NCBI RefSeq assembly: GCF_020386615.1
Contig: NZ_CP077769.1
Coordinates: 806,001 to 870,000, forward strand
Length of the DNA: 64,000 nucleotides
Source: Chitinophaga pendula
Lineage (GTDB): Bacteria; Bacteroidota; Bacteroidia; Chitinophagales; Chitinophagaceae
Direction: 5' to 3'
Numbering within the stretch: the stretch's first letter is position 1; each line of letters begins with the position of its first letter. The notes below the pieces were generated by a model. That model saw nothing but the letters and a program-made list of their open reading frames with translations. It was not told where the DNA came from and did no database searches. Below are positions 48,976 through 57,374 of this stretch, in pieces. A program made the translations under genes and the position numbers.

Positions 48976-50145
48976 ATGGACATCACAAGACGCGGATTCC
49001 TTTCAGCCAGCTCCCTCACGGCGATGGGATTGTTAGCCGCCGGCAAAAGCCTGGCATTGCCCGGGTTAACACTTGCTGCACCTACCGGCCAGTTAGCAGC
49101 CGGTCGTCCCGACAAGAAAATAGAACCCCTGGAAGATTTTATTTACGACATAGAGAACGGTAGCGAAGGTTGGGAGGGCCTTGGTGGTACTGCGAAGGAG
49201 GCGACGGTAGAAGAGTTCCCTGTATCGCAAAGTATTGCTGGGGTATTGATGCAGTTGCAGCCCGGTGCTTTCCGGGAGCTGCACTGGCATTCTATTGCAG
49301 CGGAATGGGCATATGTACTGGAGGGTCGGGTGCTGACGACGGTGGTATCGCCGGACGGTACGACTTCTACGGATACTTTCGAGGTGGGTGATATCTGGTA
49401 TTTCCCGAAGGGGCACGGGCACTGTCTGCAATGCCTGGGCGACAAGCCCTGTAAGTTCCTGCTGGGATTTGATAACGGGCATTTCTCCGAATTTGGCACT
49501 TTCAGTGTGACGGACTGGATGGGGCACTTGCCGCCGGAGCTGTTGCGTAAAGACCTGCGCAGCGGTACTTTATTCAGCCACCTGCCTTCCAAAGAACTGT
49601 ATATAGGGGTAGGCAAGATCGCGAAGGACCCTCATCCCCGTAATATAGACGGCGGTATAGCCATGGGGACTTCTATGCACAAGTTCCGGATGGAGAGCGA
49701 CGGTATACTACAGTCTTTTAACGGCGGGCAAACGCGGTTGGTGTCATCGTTGGAGTTTCCGATACAGACGACATTGACGGCGTTGCGTATGGATATAGCG
49801 CCCGGTGCGATCCGGGAGCTGCATTGGCATCCGAATGCGGACGAGTGGCAGTATGTGATGAGTGGGGAAGGCCGTATGGGTATCTTCGGATCGCATGGAC
49901 GGGTGAAGACCATGTCCTACAACAAAGGCAAGGTGGCCTTTATTAAACAGGGGTACGGGCATTACATAGAGAATACCGGTAAGGAGGCATTGAAATTAAT
50001 TGTGTTGTTTAATAGCCCGGTATATCAGGAGATCAGTTTGAGTATGTGGTTGAATGCGAATCCTGCGCAGTTGGTAGCGGACCATTTCGGTATCACGGCG
50101 GAGCAGGCGGCTACGCTGGTGCAAGGACGGAAGGGTATTTACTGA
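48976..50145 (+). CDS. Tat-exported bicupin, oxalate-decarboxylase-like
   Basis: A 389-residue bicupin of OxdC length. The N-terminus TRRGFLSASSLTAMGLLAAG is a twin-arginine signal. Cupin 1 has ELHWH with His103, His105 and Glu110; cupin 2 has ELHWH with His283, His285 and Glu290, giving two Mn sites. The lid region reads FSEFGTF; its Glu172 matches the catalytic Glu of the SENST lid of B. subtilis OxdC, favouring decarboxylase over oxidase activity. It would convert oxalate to formate and CO2 in the periplasm; another small carboxylate is possible. It converges tail to tail with an AraC gene. Confidence 0.85.
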   Translation: MDITRRGFLSASSLTAMGLLAAGKSLALPGLTLAAPTGQLAAGRPDKKIEPLEDFIYDIENGSEGWEGLGGTAKEATVEEFPVSQSIAGVLMQLQPGAFRELHWHSIAAEWAYVLEGRVLTTVVSPDGTTSTDTFEVGDIWYFPKGHGHCLQCLGDKPCKFLLGFDNGHFSEFGTFSVTDWMGHLPPELLRKDLRSGTLFSHLPSKELYIGVGKIAKDPHPRNIDGGIAMGTSMHKFRMESDGILQSFNGGQTRLVSSLEFPIQTTLTALRMDIAPGAIRELHWHPNADEWQYVMSGEGRMGIFGSHGRVKTMSYNKGKVAFIKQGYGHYIENTGKEALKLIVLFNSPVYQEISLSMWLNANPAQLVADHFGITAEQAATLVQGRKGIY

Positions 50146-50961
50146 TCACCAGCGGGTGATAAGCCGGTATTCGAGGGGCCGTACCCCTTTCTTTTTCAGG
50201 AACACTTTATAGAGATGACTCGGGTCGGTGAAACCGCATTCCAATGCGATGGCACTGATCGGGTCATCGCTGTGTTGTAGCTTCTCGCATACTCTTTCGA
50301 TGCGTAAGTCTTCGAGGTAGTGGTGAATAGTAGTGCCGAAGTGATGTTTGAAGAGGCGGTTGAGGTAGACGGGGTGGAAGTCGAGTTGGGAGGCCAGTTC
50401 GTTCAGGGTCCATTTGCGCGTGTAGTCTTCCTGCAGCAGGTGGATTACTTTTTTGACCTGGGCGGGGACCATGCGTACGGTTTTCTCTTTTTCGCGAGCC
50501 AGTTCTACGGCGCTTTCCAGCACCAGTCCTTCTAGTAGCAGGGCGGAAGCGGGGCCGGGGTGGCTGAACTCGCGGAATATGCGGGAGAAGAGGTGGGAGA
50601 TGGTTTTGCTTTTGACAACGCTGAACTGGTCGAAGGTGATGCCGGTTTCTTTCAGGCGGTCGGTCCAGTTGTCGTTGAACTCTACGAAGAGAGAGGAGCG
50701 TGCCAGCTGTTCTGTTACCGTCTTATGGTCTCTTTCTTTGGGGTAGATGAGTATCTGGCCTTCGGGGATGAGTTGTTTGTGTTTGCTGTCAATTTCCTGG
50801 AAGGCGCCGCTGAGGGTGAAGCAGAAGTGGGCGTGCTGATGGTAGTGTACCGGTGAGGAGGTCAGCGGGGCATATTGCTGGTGGAAGAGGGAAATGCCAT
50901 CTGCGTTGGCAGATCGTTGGGTGCTTCCAAAGTATTCTCCGGCCTTGAAGGTGACGGACAT
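50146..50961 (-). CDS. AraC-family regulator with cupin sensor
   Basis: A 271-residue regulator. The N-terminal cupin sensor (~1-100) has SPVHYHQHAHFCFTLSGAFQEID and EGQILIYPKERDHKTV. The C-terminal double HTH is clear: WTLNELASQLDFHPVYLNRLFKHHFGTTIHHYLEDLRIERV and ISAIALECGFTDPSHLYKVFLKKKGVRPLEYR. Its stop directly abuts the bicupin stop (TGATCA), and a terminator separates it from msrB. A role in controlling the bicupin is possible from proximity only. Confidence 0.92.
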   Translation of the reverse strand: MSVTFKAGEYFGSTQRSANADGISLFHQQYAPLTSSPVHYHQHAHFCFTLSGAFQEIDSKHKQLIPEGQILIYPKERDHKTVTEQLARSSLFVEFNDNWTDRLKETGITFDQFSVVKSKTISHLFSRIFREFSHPGPASALLLEGLVLESAVELAREKEKTVRMVPAQVKKVIHLLQEDYTRKWTLNELASQLDFHPVYLNRLFKHHFGTTIHHYLEDLRIERVCEKLQHSDDPISAIALECGFTDPSHLYKVFLKKKGVRPLEYRLITRW

Positions 50962-50979
50962 TTTTTAAAATGAAGGTAC

Positions 50980-51054
50980 AAAAAAAGCCGCATGCCCGGC
51001 GGATATATTAGCGAAGACTGTTAGTGCTTTGTTAATATTCGCCGGGCAGGCGGC
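50980..51054 (-). terminator. Terminator of the msrB gene
   Basis: GCCGCCTGCCCGGCG and CGCCGGGCATGCGGC pair with one mismatch across a long inner loop; on the minus strand they are followed by seven T residues. Confidence 0.8.
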
Positions 51055-51070
51055 TATGTGTGACGGTATC

Positions 51071-51592
51071 CTATCGCAGTGGCTCGAAGTCTAGCGATAC
51101 GGAGTTCATACAGAAACGTTTGTGAGTAGGAGGGGGGCCGTCGTCGAAGATGTGTCCCAGGTGGGAGTCACAACGTTCGCAGATGACCTCTATACGGTCC
51201 ATGCCCAGGGAGCGGTCTTCGCGATAGATGACGCTGTTGGGCCGGATCGGTTCGAAGAAGCTGGGCCAGCCGCAGGTGCTGGCGAACTTGGCGTCGGAGC
51301 GGAACAACGCGTTGCCACATACGGCGCAGTAGTAAGTGCCCCGGGTATCTGCATCCCAGTACTTACCGGTGAAAGCCCTTTCGGTAGCCTGTTCCCTGGA
51401 TACAGCATACAGGTCGGCAGGCAGTATCTTTTTCCATTCTGCATTACTGACCTGTAGGCGCGTGGTATCGGTGCGGGAATAATAAGGATTGTGCTGAGCA
51501 GGTGTCTGATCCATCTTTCGTTGTTTTTTATCCTGGCCGAAACAACCGGCGGTTGTTATCAGTAGCAAGGCCAGTATGAATAGAGATCTCAT
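51071..51592 (-). CDS. msrB: MsrB peptide-methionine (R)-S-oxide reductase, lipoprotein
   Basis: A 173-residue envelope repair enzyme that reduces methionine-R-sulfoxide in exported proteins. ATG 51592 gives MRSLFILALLLITTAGC, a lipobox at Cys17. The MsrB domain has the zinc cysteines CAVCG and CERC, the TCGWPSFFEPI motif and catalytic Cys161 in RFCMNS. The frame extends upstream to 51634 with an unlikely N-terminus. A lipid-anchored MsrB fits extracytoplasmic repair with unknown electron donor; thioredoxin-like proteins are at 26.8-29 kb. Confidence 0.93.
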   Translation of the reverse strand: MRSLFILALLLITTAGCFGQDKKQRKMDQTPAQHNPYYSRTDTTRLQVSNAEWKKILPADLYAVSREQATERAFTGKYWDADTRGTYYCAVCGNALFRSDAKFASTCGWPSFFEPIRPNSVIYREDRSLGMDRIEVICERCDSHLGHIFDDGPPPTHKRFCMNSVSLDFEPLR

Positions 51593-51766
51593 ATCCTTGG
51601 TGATAAAATAGTTGTTTGACAATGTCTTCCCCATATTAAGTTACTTTATTTTACTGCTGTATCATTTGTACAAGCGAACGTCTCTGATTGCAAAGGTACG
51701 CTATTACCTGTCATCAACACACGGCAGGTGATCAGCTCAGATACGGGCAACATAGGGGAATGGTTG

Positions 51767-51919
51767 TTAACAATATCCTAAACTAGTACGTGCATTTGTG
51801 GCTGCCTGCTTTTGTGCCGTACGATCTTCGGTGACAGATGAAATGGCTGCGGTATCCTGTTTGCAGGCGATGGTGAGCAGGCATGCCGGAATGGCCAACA
51901 GCGTTTTGCTGAATGACAA
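51767..51919 (-). other. Short lipoprotein-like ORF (possible gene remnant)
   Basis: A TTG-started 50-codon frame reads MSFSKTLLAIPACLLTIACKQ..., a convincing lipoprotein signal (TIAC lipobox, Cys19), followed by only ~31 residues and a stop (SLGYC). Either a tiny lipoprotein or the 5' end of a gene truncated on its downstream side. No continuation could be recognised in the next 100 bases. Confidence 0.4.
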
Positions 51920-51996
51920 TACCCTGACAGTTTAGGCGTGACGGGTAGTTTGCTGAAATTTTCCCGATTTCGAAAATGATCTAATGTAGATAGCGA

Positions 51997-52004
51997 TAAC
52001 TTTG
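51997..52004 (+). promoter_or_regulatory. Possible -7 element (TAACTTTG) for the Xus-like operon
   Basis: Exact TAnnTTTG match ~190 bases before the receptor start codon. No Fur box could be recognised in the leader. Confidence 0.4.
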
Positions 52005-52196
52005 CGGTCAGAATAATGGAAAATACTGTAGGACAATTAAGAGAACCACTACTCCGCAACCCGGTTACGCCGAGGGTATGATACTATCGCCGGCATCTTA
52101 ATCTGTTTTGTTACAAAAATGTGAACTAAATAAATGTGGGGCAGCCCGCTAGCATTGCTATTGCCTGCTGTTGCCCTGTGTTATCAACATTGCTAT

Positions 52197-54587
52197 ATGA
52201 AGATGAACATTTACACCAAAAAATCCTTTCTTACCTTTTTGCTATTTATCCTTTACCTGGCAGGCATGGCACAATCCGGCACGGAGACGGTGGTGACCGG
52301 TAAGCTCACGTATGCCGACGGTCAACCTGTAGTTGGTGCTACCATTAAAGTTAAAAATCGTGGTATCGGTGCCGTTAGTGACGTATCTGGTATGTATACG
52401 ATCACGAAGATCACTCCCGGCAAACATATCCTGCTGATCTCTGCGATAGGCTGTAAGTCACATCAGCAAGAGGTAGACGTAAAAGGGGGCCATCAGTCGG
52501 TCGTTACTGTCACGCTGGAGCAATCGGCTACGGATGTTGAGATGGTATCTGTGATCGGCCGTTCTTCCAGCCAGGAAGTAAAACGTCAGGCATTTAACGT
52601 AACGGCCATCGATGCGAAGAAGCTGTATAACTCTACCCTGGATCTTTCTCATGCCCTGGATCGTGTATCTGGTGTACGTGTAAGAGAGAACGGCGGCCTG
52701 GGTAGCCGCATGAACCTGTCACTCAATGGTTTTACCGGCAAACAGGTGCGCTTTTTCCTGGATGGGGTGCCGATGGATAACTTCGGTTCTTCTTTCCAGC
52801 TGAATAACATACCTATCAACTTTGCAGAGCGGGTAGAAATATACAAAGGCGTAGTGCCGATCTGGCTAGGTGCAGATGCGCTGGGTGGTGCGATCAACAT
52901 CGTAACTTCCAACAGCCCGCGTACTTACCTGGATGTATCTTACTCCTATGGTTCCTTTAATACACATCGCGCTACCCTGAATGCAGGGTTTACGGATAAG
53001 AGAGGTTTCACCGTACAGCTGAGTGCATTTCAGAACTATTCGGACAACAACTACTGGGTGCGTGTGAACGCTCATGACCTCTTTACGGGGAAATACTATC
53101 CACGTCAGCGTATCAGAAGATTTCATGATACCTATCATAATGAAACGGTCATCGCCAATATCGGGGTGGTAGGAAAAAAATATGCCGACAAGCTGTTGTT
53201 CGGTATCACACTCGGGCAGAACTATGCGGAGATACAGACCGGCGCCCGTATGGAGAGTGTATTCGGCGCCTGGCACCGTAAGGGTAATATCGTAATGCCC
53301 AGCCTGAAATACCAGGTGAAGGACCTGTTTGTAAAGGGGCTGAACTTCCAGCTAAACGCTAACTACAACCTGGGACAGGAGCAGAACATCGATACCACGA
53401 ATCGCCTGTACAACTGGTTACAGCAGTACAAACAGCGGGAAGGACCCGGCAGCGAAAGAGAGCGTAGTATGTACAAATACCGCAATCACAATGGCCTGGT
53501 GACCGGTACCCTAAGTTATAAACTGAATGCGCATCATTCCTTTGTATTGAATAATACCTTCAACACGTTCAACCGTAAGGGTAAAGATGAGTTGTATCCG
53601 GGGAATGAAAAATATGATCAGCCGCAGCGGTCCAGCAAAAATGTGACGGGCCTCGGTTACAAATATGAGTATAGCGAGAAGTGGAACACTTCTGTATTCC
53701 TGAAACACTATGCACAACGTAACCGTTATGCGGAGAGCTATAATCCCAGCGGTGGATGGGGCGATGTAGCTTACTTGCAGCGGGAGAACAAATTCGACAA
53801 CTGGGGTTATGGTGTGGCTACTACCTATTTCATCATGCCCCGTTTGCAACTGAAGGCATCTTATGAGAAGAGTTACCGCCTGCCGGAGACAGATGAACTG
53901 TTTGGTGACCTGATCAACATGGAGGGTAATATCAACATCAAGCCGGAGAGCAGCAACAATTATAACTTCGGTGTGAACTACCAGATGACGGTGAATGATG
54001 TGCATCACCTGAGTTTTGATGCCAACTTTATCTACCGCGATGCGAAGGACTTTATCCGTCCGGTGATCAACCGTAACCAGACCAAACAAGCGGTGGATAA
54101 CCAGGCCAGCGTTACCAATCTGGGACTGGACGGAGAGATCCGTTATGCTTACAGTCAAATATTTACGGCCGGTGTGAACCTGACCTACCAGAACCTGCGT
54201 AATAATACCCGCTTTGAAAAAGGAATGACCATTGAAAGTCCCAACTACCGGGATCGTATTCCTAACATGCCTTTCTTATTTGGTAATGCAGATGCGTCCC
54301 TGTTCTTCCGCAATGTGCTGAAAAAAGGGAATACGCTGACACTCGGCTACAATCTGCTGTATGTACACGCTTACTATCTGTCCTGGCCTCGTCAGGCACA
54401 GCGCAAGCTGGACATTCCCCGCCAGTTCTGCCAGGATGTGAATATGGTATATAGTCTGGCCAACGGCCGTTACAATATTGCCCTGGAATGTAAGAACCTG
54501 GTGGATAACCGGCTGTATGACAATTTTACGCTGCAGAAGCCGGGAAGGGCTTTCTATGCCAAACTCCGGTACTTTATCAGTAAGTAA
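52197..54587 (+). CDS. TonB-dependent receptor, XusA-like
   Basis: A 796-residue outer-membrane receptor, starting at ATG 52197 (MKMNIYTKKSFLTFLLFILYLAGMAQ, signal peptide). A carboxypeptidase-regulatory-like domain (VVTGKLTYADGQPVVGATIKVKNRGIGAVSDVSGMYTI) precedes a plug (LDLSHALDRVSGVRVRENGGLGSRMNLSLNGFTGKQVRFFLDGVPMDNFGSSF...GVVPIWLGADALGGAINIVT) and a barrel ending in KLRYFISK. With the DUF4374 lipoprotein and PepSY protein downstream it matches XusA of the Bacteroides xenosiderophore system. Likely imports a ferric siderophore. Confidence 0.85.
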   Translation: MKMNIYTKKSFLTFLLFILYLAGMAQSGTETVVTGKLTYADGQPVVGATIKVKNRGIGAVSDVSGMYTITKITPGKHILLISAIGCKSHQQEVDVKGGHQSVVTVTLEQSATDVEMVSVIGRSSSQEVKRQAFNVTAIDAKKLYNSTLDLSHALDRVSGVRVRENGGLGSRMNLSLNGFTGKQVRFFLDGVPMDNFGSSFQLNNIPINFAERVEIYKGVVPIWLGADALGGAINIVTSNSPRTYLDVSYSYGSFNTHRATLNAGFTDKRGFTVQLSAFQNYSDNNYWVRVNAHDLFTGKYYPRQRIRRFHDTYHNETVIANIGVVGKKYADKLLFGITLGQNYAEIQTGARMESVFGAWHRKGNIVMPSLKYQVKDLFVKGLNFQLNANYNLGQEQNIDTTNRLYNWLQQYKQREGPGSERERSMYKYRNHNGLVTGTLSYKLNAHHSFVLNNTFNTFNRKGKDELYPGNEKYDQPQRSSKNVTGLGYKYEYSEKWNTSVFLKHYAQRNRYAESYNPSGGWGDVAYLQRENKFDNWGYGVATTYFIMPRLQLKASYEKSYRLPETDELFGDLINMEGNINIKPESSNNYNFGVNYQMTVNDVHHLSFDANFIYRDAKDFIRPVINRNQTKQAVDNQASVTNLGLDGEIRYAYSQIFTAGVNLTYQNLRNNTRFEKGMTIESPNYRDRIPNMPFLFGNADASLFFRNVLKKGNTLTLGYNLLYVHAYYLSWPRQAQRKLDIPRQFCQDVNMVYSLANGRYNIALECKNLVDNRLYDNFTLQKPGRAFYAKLRYFISK

Positions 54588-54628
54588 TATTTCACATAAC
54601 TGAATTGCTGACACATCAACTACGAAGA

Positions 54629-55867
54629 ATGAAACATATATATAGCCGTTTATTTTTAGCACTGAGTCTTGCCGTTACTTTTACTTCCTGTGACAAGGAT
54701 GATCCGGAGGATGGTGGGTTTCAACAAGGGGGATTACTGGGGCTGTCACGTTATGTGATTGCGGCCACTCCTGTGGGTACAGAGGGTATCGCAGACATAC
54801 TATTGACCACTAACGATATAGAACAGGGAAGTATCACCACTATCGGGAACGGCGTAGAACAGGACGGCAGTTATCGGTACTACACGACACATAAGGGTAA
54901 GTTCTTCAGCTTGCTGTACGGGCAGGGCAATCCGGGTGCGGTAACCACCTATGGGCTGGACCGGGACGGGCAGCTGCGTAAGATCTCCAACTTCCAGACG
55001 GAGACCGTGCAGGTGTTTAGTAGTGTCAACGACGAGCTACTGCTGATAAAAGTACCCCGTTCCGGTAATGAAAATGCGGTAGCGATCCGGATAGATGCAC
55101 AGAATCCTGGTATCATCAGTGAGAAGCAGATCAACATTGTACAGCTGGCAGGCAATGGTGAGCGGGCGCACTTTACCGGGGCCACACAGGTAGGAGATAA
55201 GGTGTTTGCACCTTACAGAAGTATCAAGGGCTGCTGCGGCGATGCCTTCGGTACCGCTTATCCTGATAGCAGCTGGATCGCTGTATTCAGCTATCCTGAT
55301 CTTAAACTGGAGAAGGTGATCAAAGATAACCGTACCAGCTACATCGGTGATTATTTCACCAGCGGGCTGGCAGTTACGGAGAATGGAGATATCTATGGAT
55401 ACTCTCCTGCTAACGCCAAAAATGGCCGTGGCTATACTTCTAAAAATCCCTCCGCTTTCGTGCGTGTACTGAAAGGTACCACCGAGTTCGATAAAAGCTA
55501 TTTCTTCAATGTACAGGAGAAATCAGGCGGGCACCATATTTCCAGCCAGACCTATCTCGGCAATGGTAAATTCCTGTTGATGATGTACGGGATGCCTAAC
55601 TCCTTTGACGGGAATGGTAAATTGGCCCTGGTGGATGTGTACCAGCAATCCTTTACCTGGGTGAAAGGCGCTCCGGAGGAGATCCGTTCGGCCACTGCTC
55701 CTTATAACAACAATACGGCTGCCTTGGATGGAAAAACGGCCTATATAGGGTTGAATACCCCAGGCGGCAGCTGGGTATATAAGATCGATATCGCCACAGC
55801 TACGGCATCAAAAGGGCTGGAGGTAAAAGGAGGAGCGATCACGTCGATCGTCAGGGTGGACTACTAA
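54629..55867 (+). CDS. DUF4374 lipoprotein, XusB-like siderophore-binding protein
   Basis: A 412-residue surface lipoprotein (TFTSC, Cys21) of the DUF4374 family, predicted beta-propeller. Segments such as GRGYTSKNPSAFVRVLKGTTEFDKSYFFNVQEKSGG and HHISSQTYLGNGKFLLMMYG are characteristic. XusB of B. thetaiotaomicron belongs to this family and captures ferric xenosiderophores. It begins 41 bases after the receptor. A KGCCGDAFG loop with adjacent cysteines is a distinctive feature. Ligand unknown here. Confidence 0.82.
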   Translation: MKHIYSRLFLALSLAVTFTSCDKDDPEDGGFQQGGLLGLSRYVIAATPVGTEGIADILLTTNDIEQGSITTIGNGVEQDGSYRYYTTHKGKFFSLLYGQGNPGAVTTYGLDRDGQLRKISNFQTETVQVFSSVNDELLLIKVPRSGNENAVAIRIDAQNPGIISEKQINIVQLAGNGERAHFTGATQVGDKVFAPYRSIKGCCGDAFGTAYPDSSWIAVFSYPDLKLEKVIKDNRTSYIGDYFTSGLAVTENGDIYGYSPANAKNGRGYTSKNPSAFVRVLKGTTEFDKSYFFNVQEKSGGHHISSQTYLGNGKFLLMMYGMPNSFDGNGKLALVDVYQQSFTWVKGAPEEIRSATAPYNNNTAALDGKTAYIGLNTPGGSWVYKIDIATATASKGLEVKGGAITSIVRVDY

Positions 55868-55925
55868 GCAAAAAGAATTTCCCTTATTCGAAAACAAGCA
55901 GACACTGTACTGCTAGATATTTGTA

Positions 55926-55955
55926 GGAACCGGTCTCCGTTGGGGAGGCCGGTCC
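55926..55955 (+). terminator. Intercistronic hairpin between XusB- and XusC-like genes
   Basis: GGAACCGGTCTCC pairs with GGGGAGGCCGGTCC around a short loop, followed by only a weak T-tract. May attenuate or protect the upstream message rather than terminate. Confidence 0.5.
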
Positions 55956-56001
55956 AACTTTAGCGAACGAACGTACTGACTCACCAATTAGATGATCACC
56001 C

Positions 56002-57240
56002 ATGGCTATATCAAAACAGTCGAAGCAACAAAAAAAGAAAAGCAACCGCTCTCTCTTCTACCGCATATCTGCCTGGTTGCACCTATGGCTGGGGTTGGTG
56101 ACTGGTGTCATCGTAGTGATTGTGTGTATAACTGCCTGTATCTGGTGTTTTAATGAAGAGATACTGGACCTGGCAGAGCCGCAAAAAAATGTGGCGGTAC
56201 AGGCTAAGCCCCTGCTTACACCCTCACAGGTCATGCGCATTGTGGAGCAGGAGGCGCCGGGGCGAAAGGTATCTTATATGTTGCTACGGCAGGGGAGGGC
56301 GCTGGAGGTTACCAGTAATGGGGATAAAGGGTCGTTGACGCTGAGTATCGATCCTTACACCGGGGAGGTGAAAGATAAAGCGGAGCGTAAAAAAGGGCAA
56401 TCTGATTTTTTCCGTTGGGTACTCAACGGGCACCGCTTCCTGTGGCTACCGTGGAAGATAGGCCGGCCTATTGTGAACTATAGCATACTAACCTTCGTAT
56501 TTATCCTGATCACCGGTCTTGTATTGTGGTGGCCGCAGAAATGGAATAAGTCCACGCGGGATAAGAGTTTTAAGATCAAATGGAAGGGTACCTTTAAACG
56601 GGTGAACTATGACCTGCATAATGTGCTTGGTTTCTACACCTTGCTGGTATTACTGGTGATCGCGATGACCGGTATGGTCTATGGTATAGAGTGGTTCAGC
56701 AAAGGCAGTTACTGGATTACTTCCGGTGGAGTGCCTTTGAAGGATTATGAAGATCATGTTTCGGATACGACCGCTGCAAAAAATGGATTGACCATGGCGC
56801 AGGTAAGCGACCGTATCTGGTCGCAGGTGATAAAGGAGAATCCCGCTGCCAAGGGGTTTTATATGGGACTACCGGATACAGCCGATGCCAAGTCGACGAT
56901 GTATGTAGTAGTATATCCTGCAGCCGGACAATATTATAACAATCGTAGCTATACTTTCGATCAGCACACGCTAAAACATCTGAAAGGCGATAATATCTAC
57001 GATATTCCTTTTGAAAAAAATACGGCAGCTGCCAAGCTGCGTAAGATGAACTATGATATCCACGTGGGTAGCATCCTGGGACTGCCCGGGAAGATACTCG
57101 CCTTCTGTTGCTCCCTGATCGGTGCTTCACTGCCGATTACCGGGTTTATCATCTGGTGGGGAAAGAAGAAAAAGCAATTAAAGCAACCTGCCAGGAAGCA
57201 GGTTACTTCCGCGGCCGGTACGCCGGTTGTGGCCAGATAA
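56002..57240 (+). CDS. PepSY-associated membrane protein, XusC-like ferric reductase
   Basis: A 412-residue inner-membrane protein with four transmembrane helices (~28-50, ~150-172, ~210-230, ~362-388). Conserved histidines AWLHLWLGL, VLNGHRFLWLPW, NYDLHNVLGFYTLL and MNYDIHVGSILG resemble haem-binding ferric-reductase-type PepSY proteins. A periplasmic PepSY domain lies at ~60-135 (PSQVMRIVEQEAPGRKVSYMLLRQG...LTLSIDPYTGEV). It probably releases iron by reduction after import. It completes the receptor/DUF4374/PepSY trio. Confidence 0.85.
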   Translation: MAISKQSKQQKKKSNRSLFYRISAWLHLWLGLVTGVIVVIVCITACIWCFNEEILDLAEPQKNVAVQAKPLLTPSQVMRIVEQEAPGRKVSYMLLRQGRALEVTSNGDKGSLTLSIDPYTGEVKDKAERKKGQSDFFRWVLNGHRFLWLPWKIGRPIVNYSILTFVFILITGLVLWWPQKWNKSTRDKSFKIKWKGTFKRVNYDLHNVLGFYTLLVLLVIAMTGMVYGIEWFSKGSYWITSGGVPLKDYEDHVSDTTAAKNGLTMAQVSDRIWSQVIKENPAAKGFYMGLPDTADAKSTMYVVVYPAAGQYYNNRSYTFDQHTLKHLKGDNIYDIPFEKNTAAAKLRKMNYDIHVGSILGLPGKILAFCCSLIGASLPITGFIIWWGKKKKQLKQPARKQVTSAAGTPVVAR

Positions 57241-57265
57241 ATCGTTACAAGTGGTGAATTACAAG

Positions 57266-57295
57266 AAAGGGCCGTTCTCTTAGGAGAATGGCCTT
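57266..57295 (+). terminator. Terminator of the Xus-like operon
   Basis: AAAGGGCCGTTCTC pairs with GAGAATGGCCTTT around TTAG; the trailing T-tract is short. Confidence 0.6.
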
Positions 57296-57374
57296 TGTAG
57301 GTATGGTGCTGCTTATTTGCTCCCCCGCAATATTAGCTGTATTTCACGCAGCAGGTATTGCAGGGGATTTCATT

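Noticed and set aside
53511..54158. 215-codon minus-strand ORF opposite the XusA-like gene
   Set aside because: Shadow of the receptor barrel; no motif.
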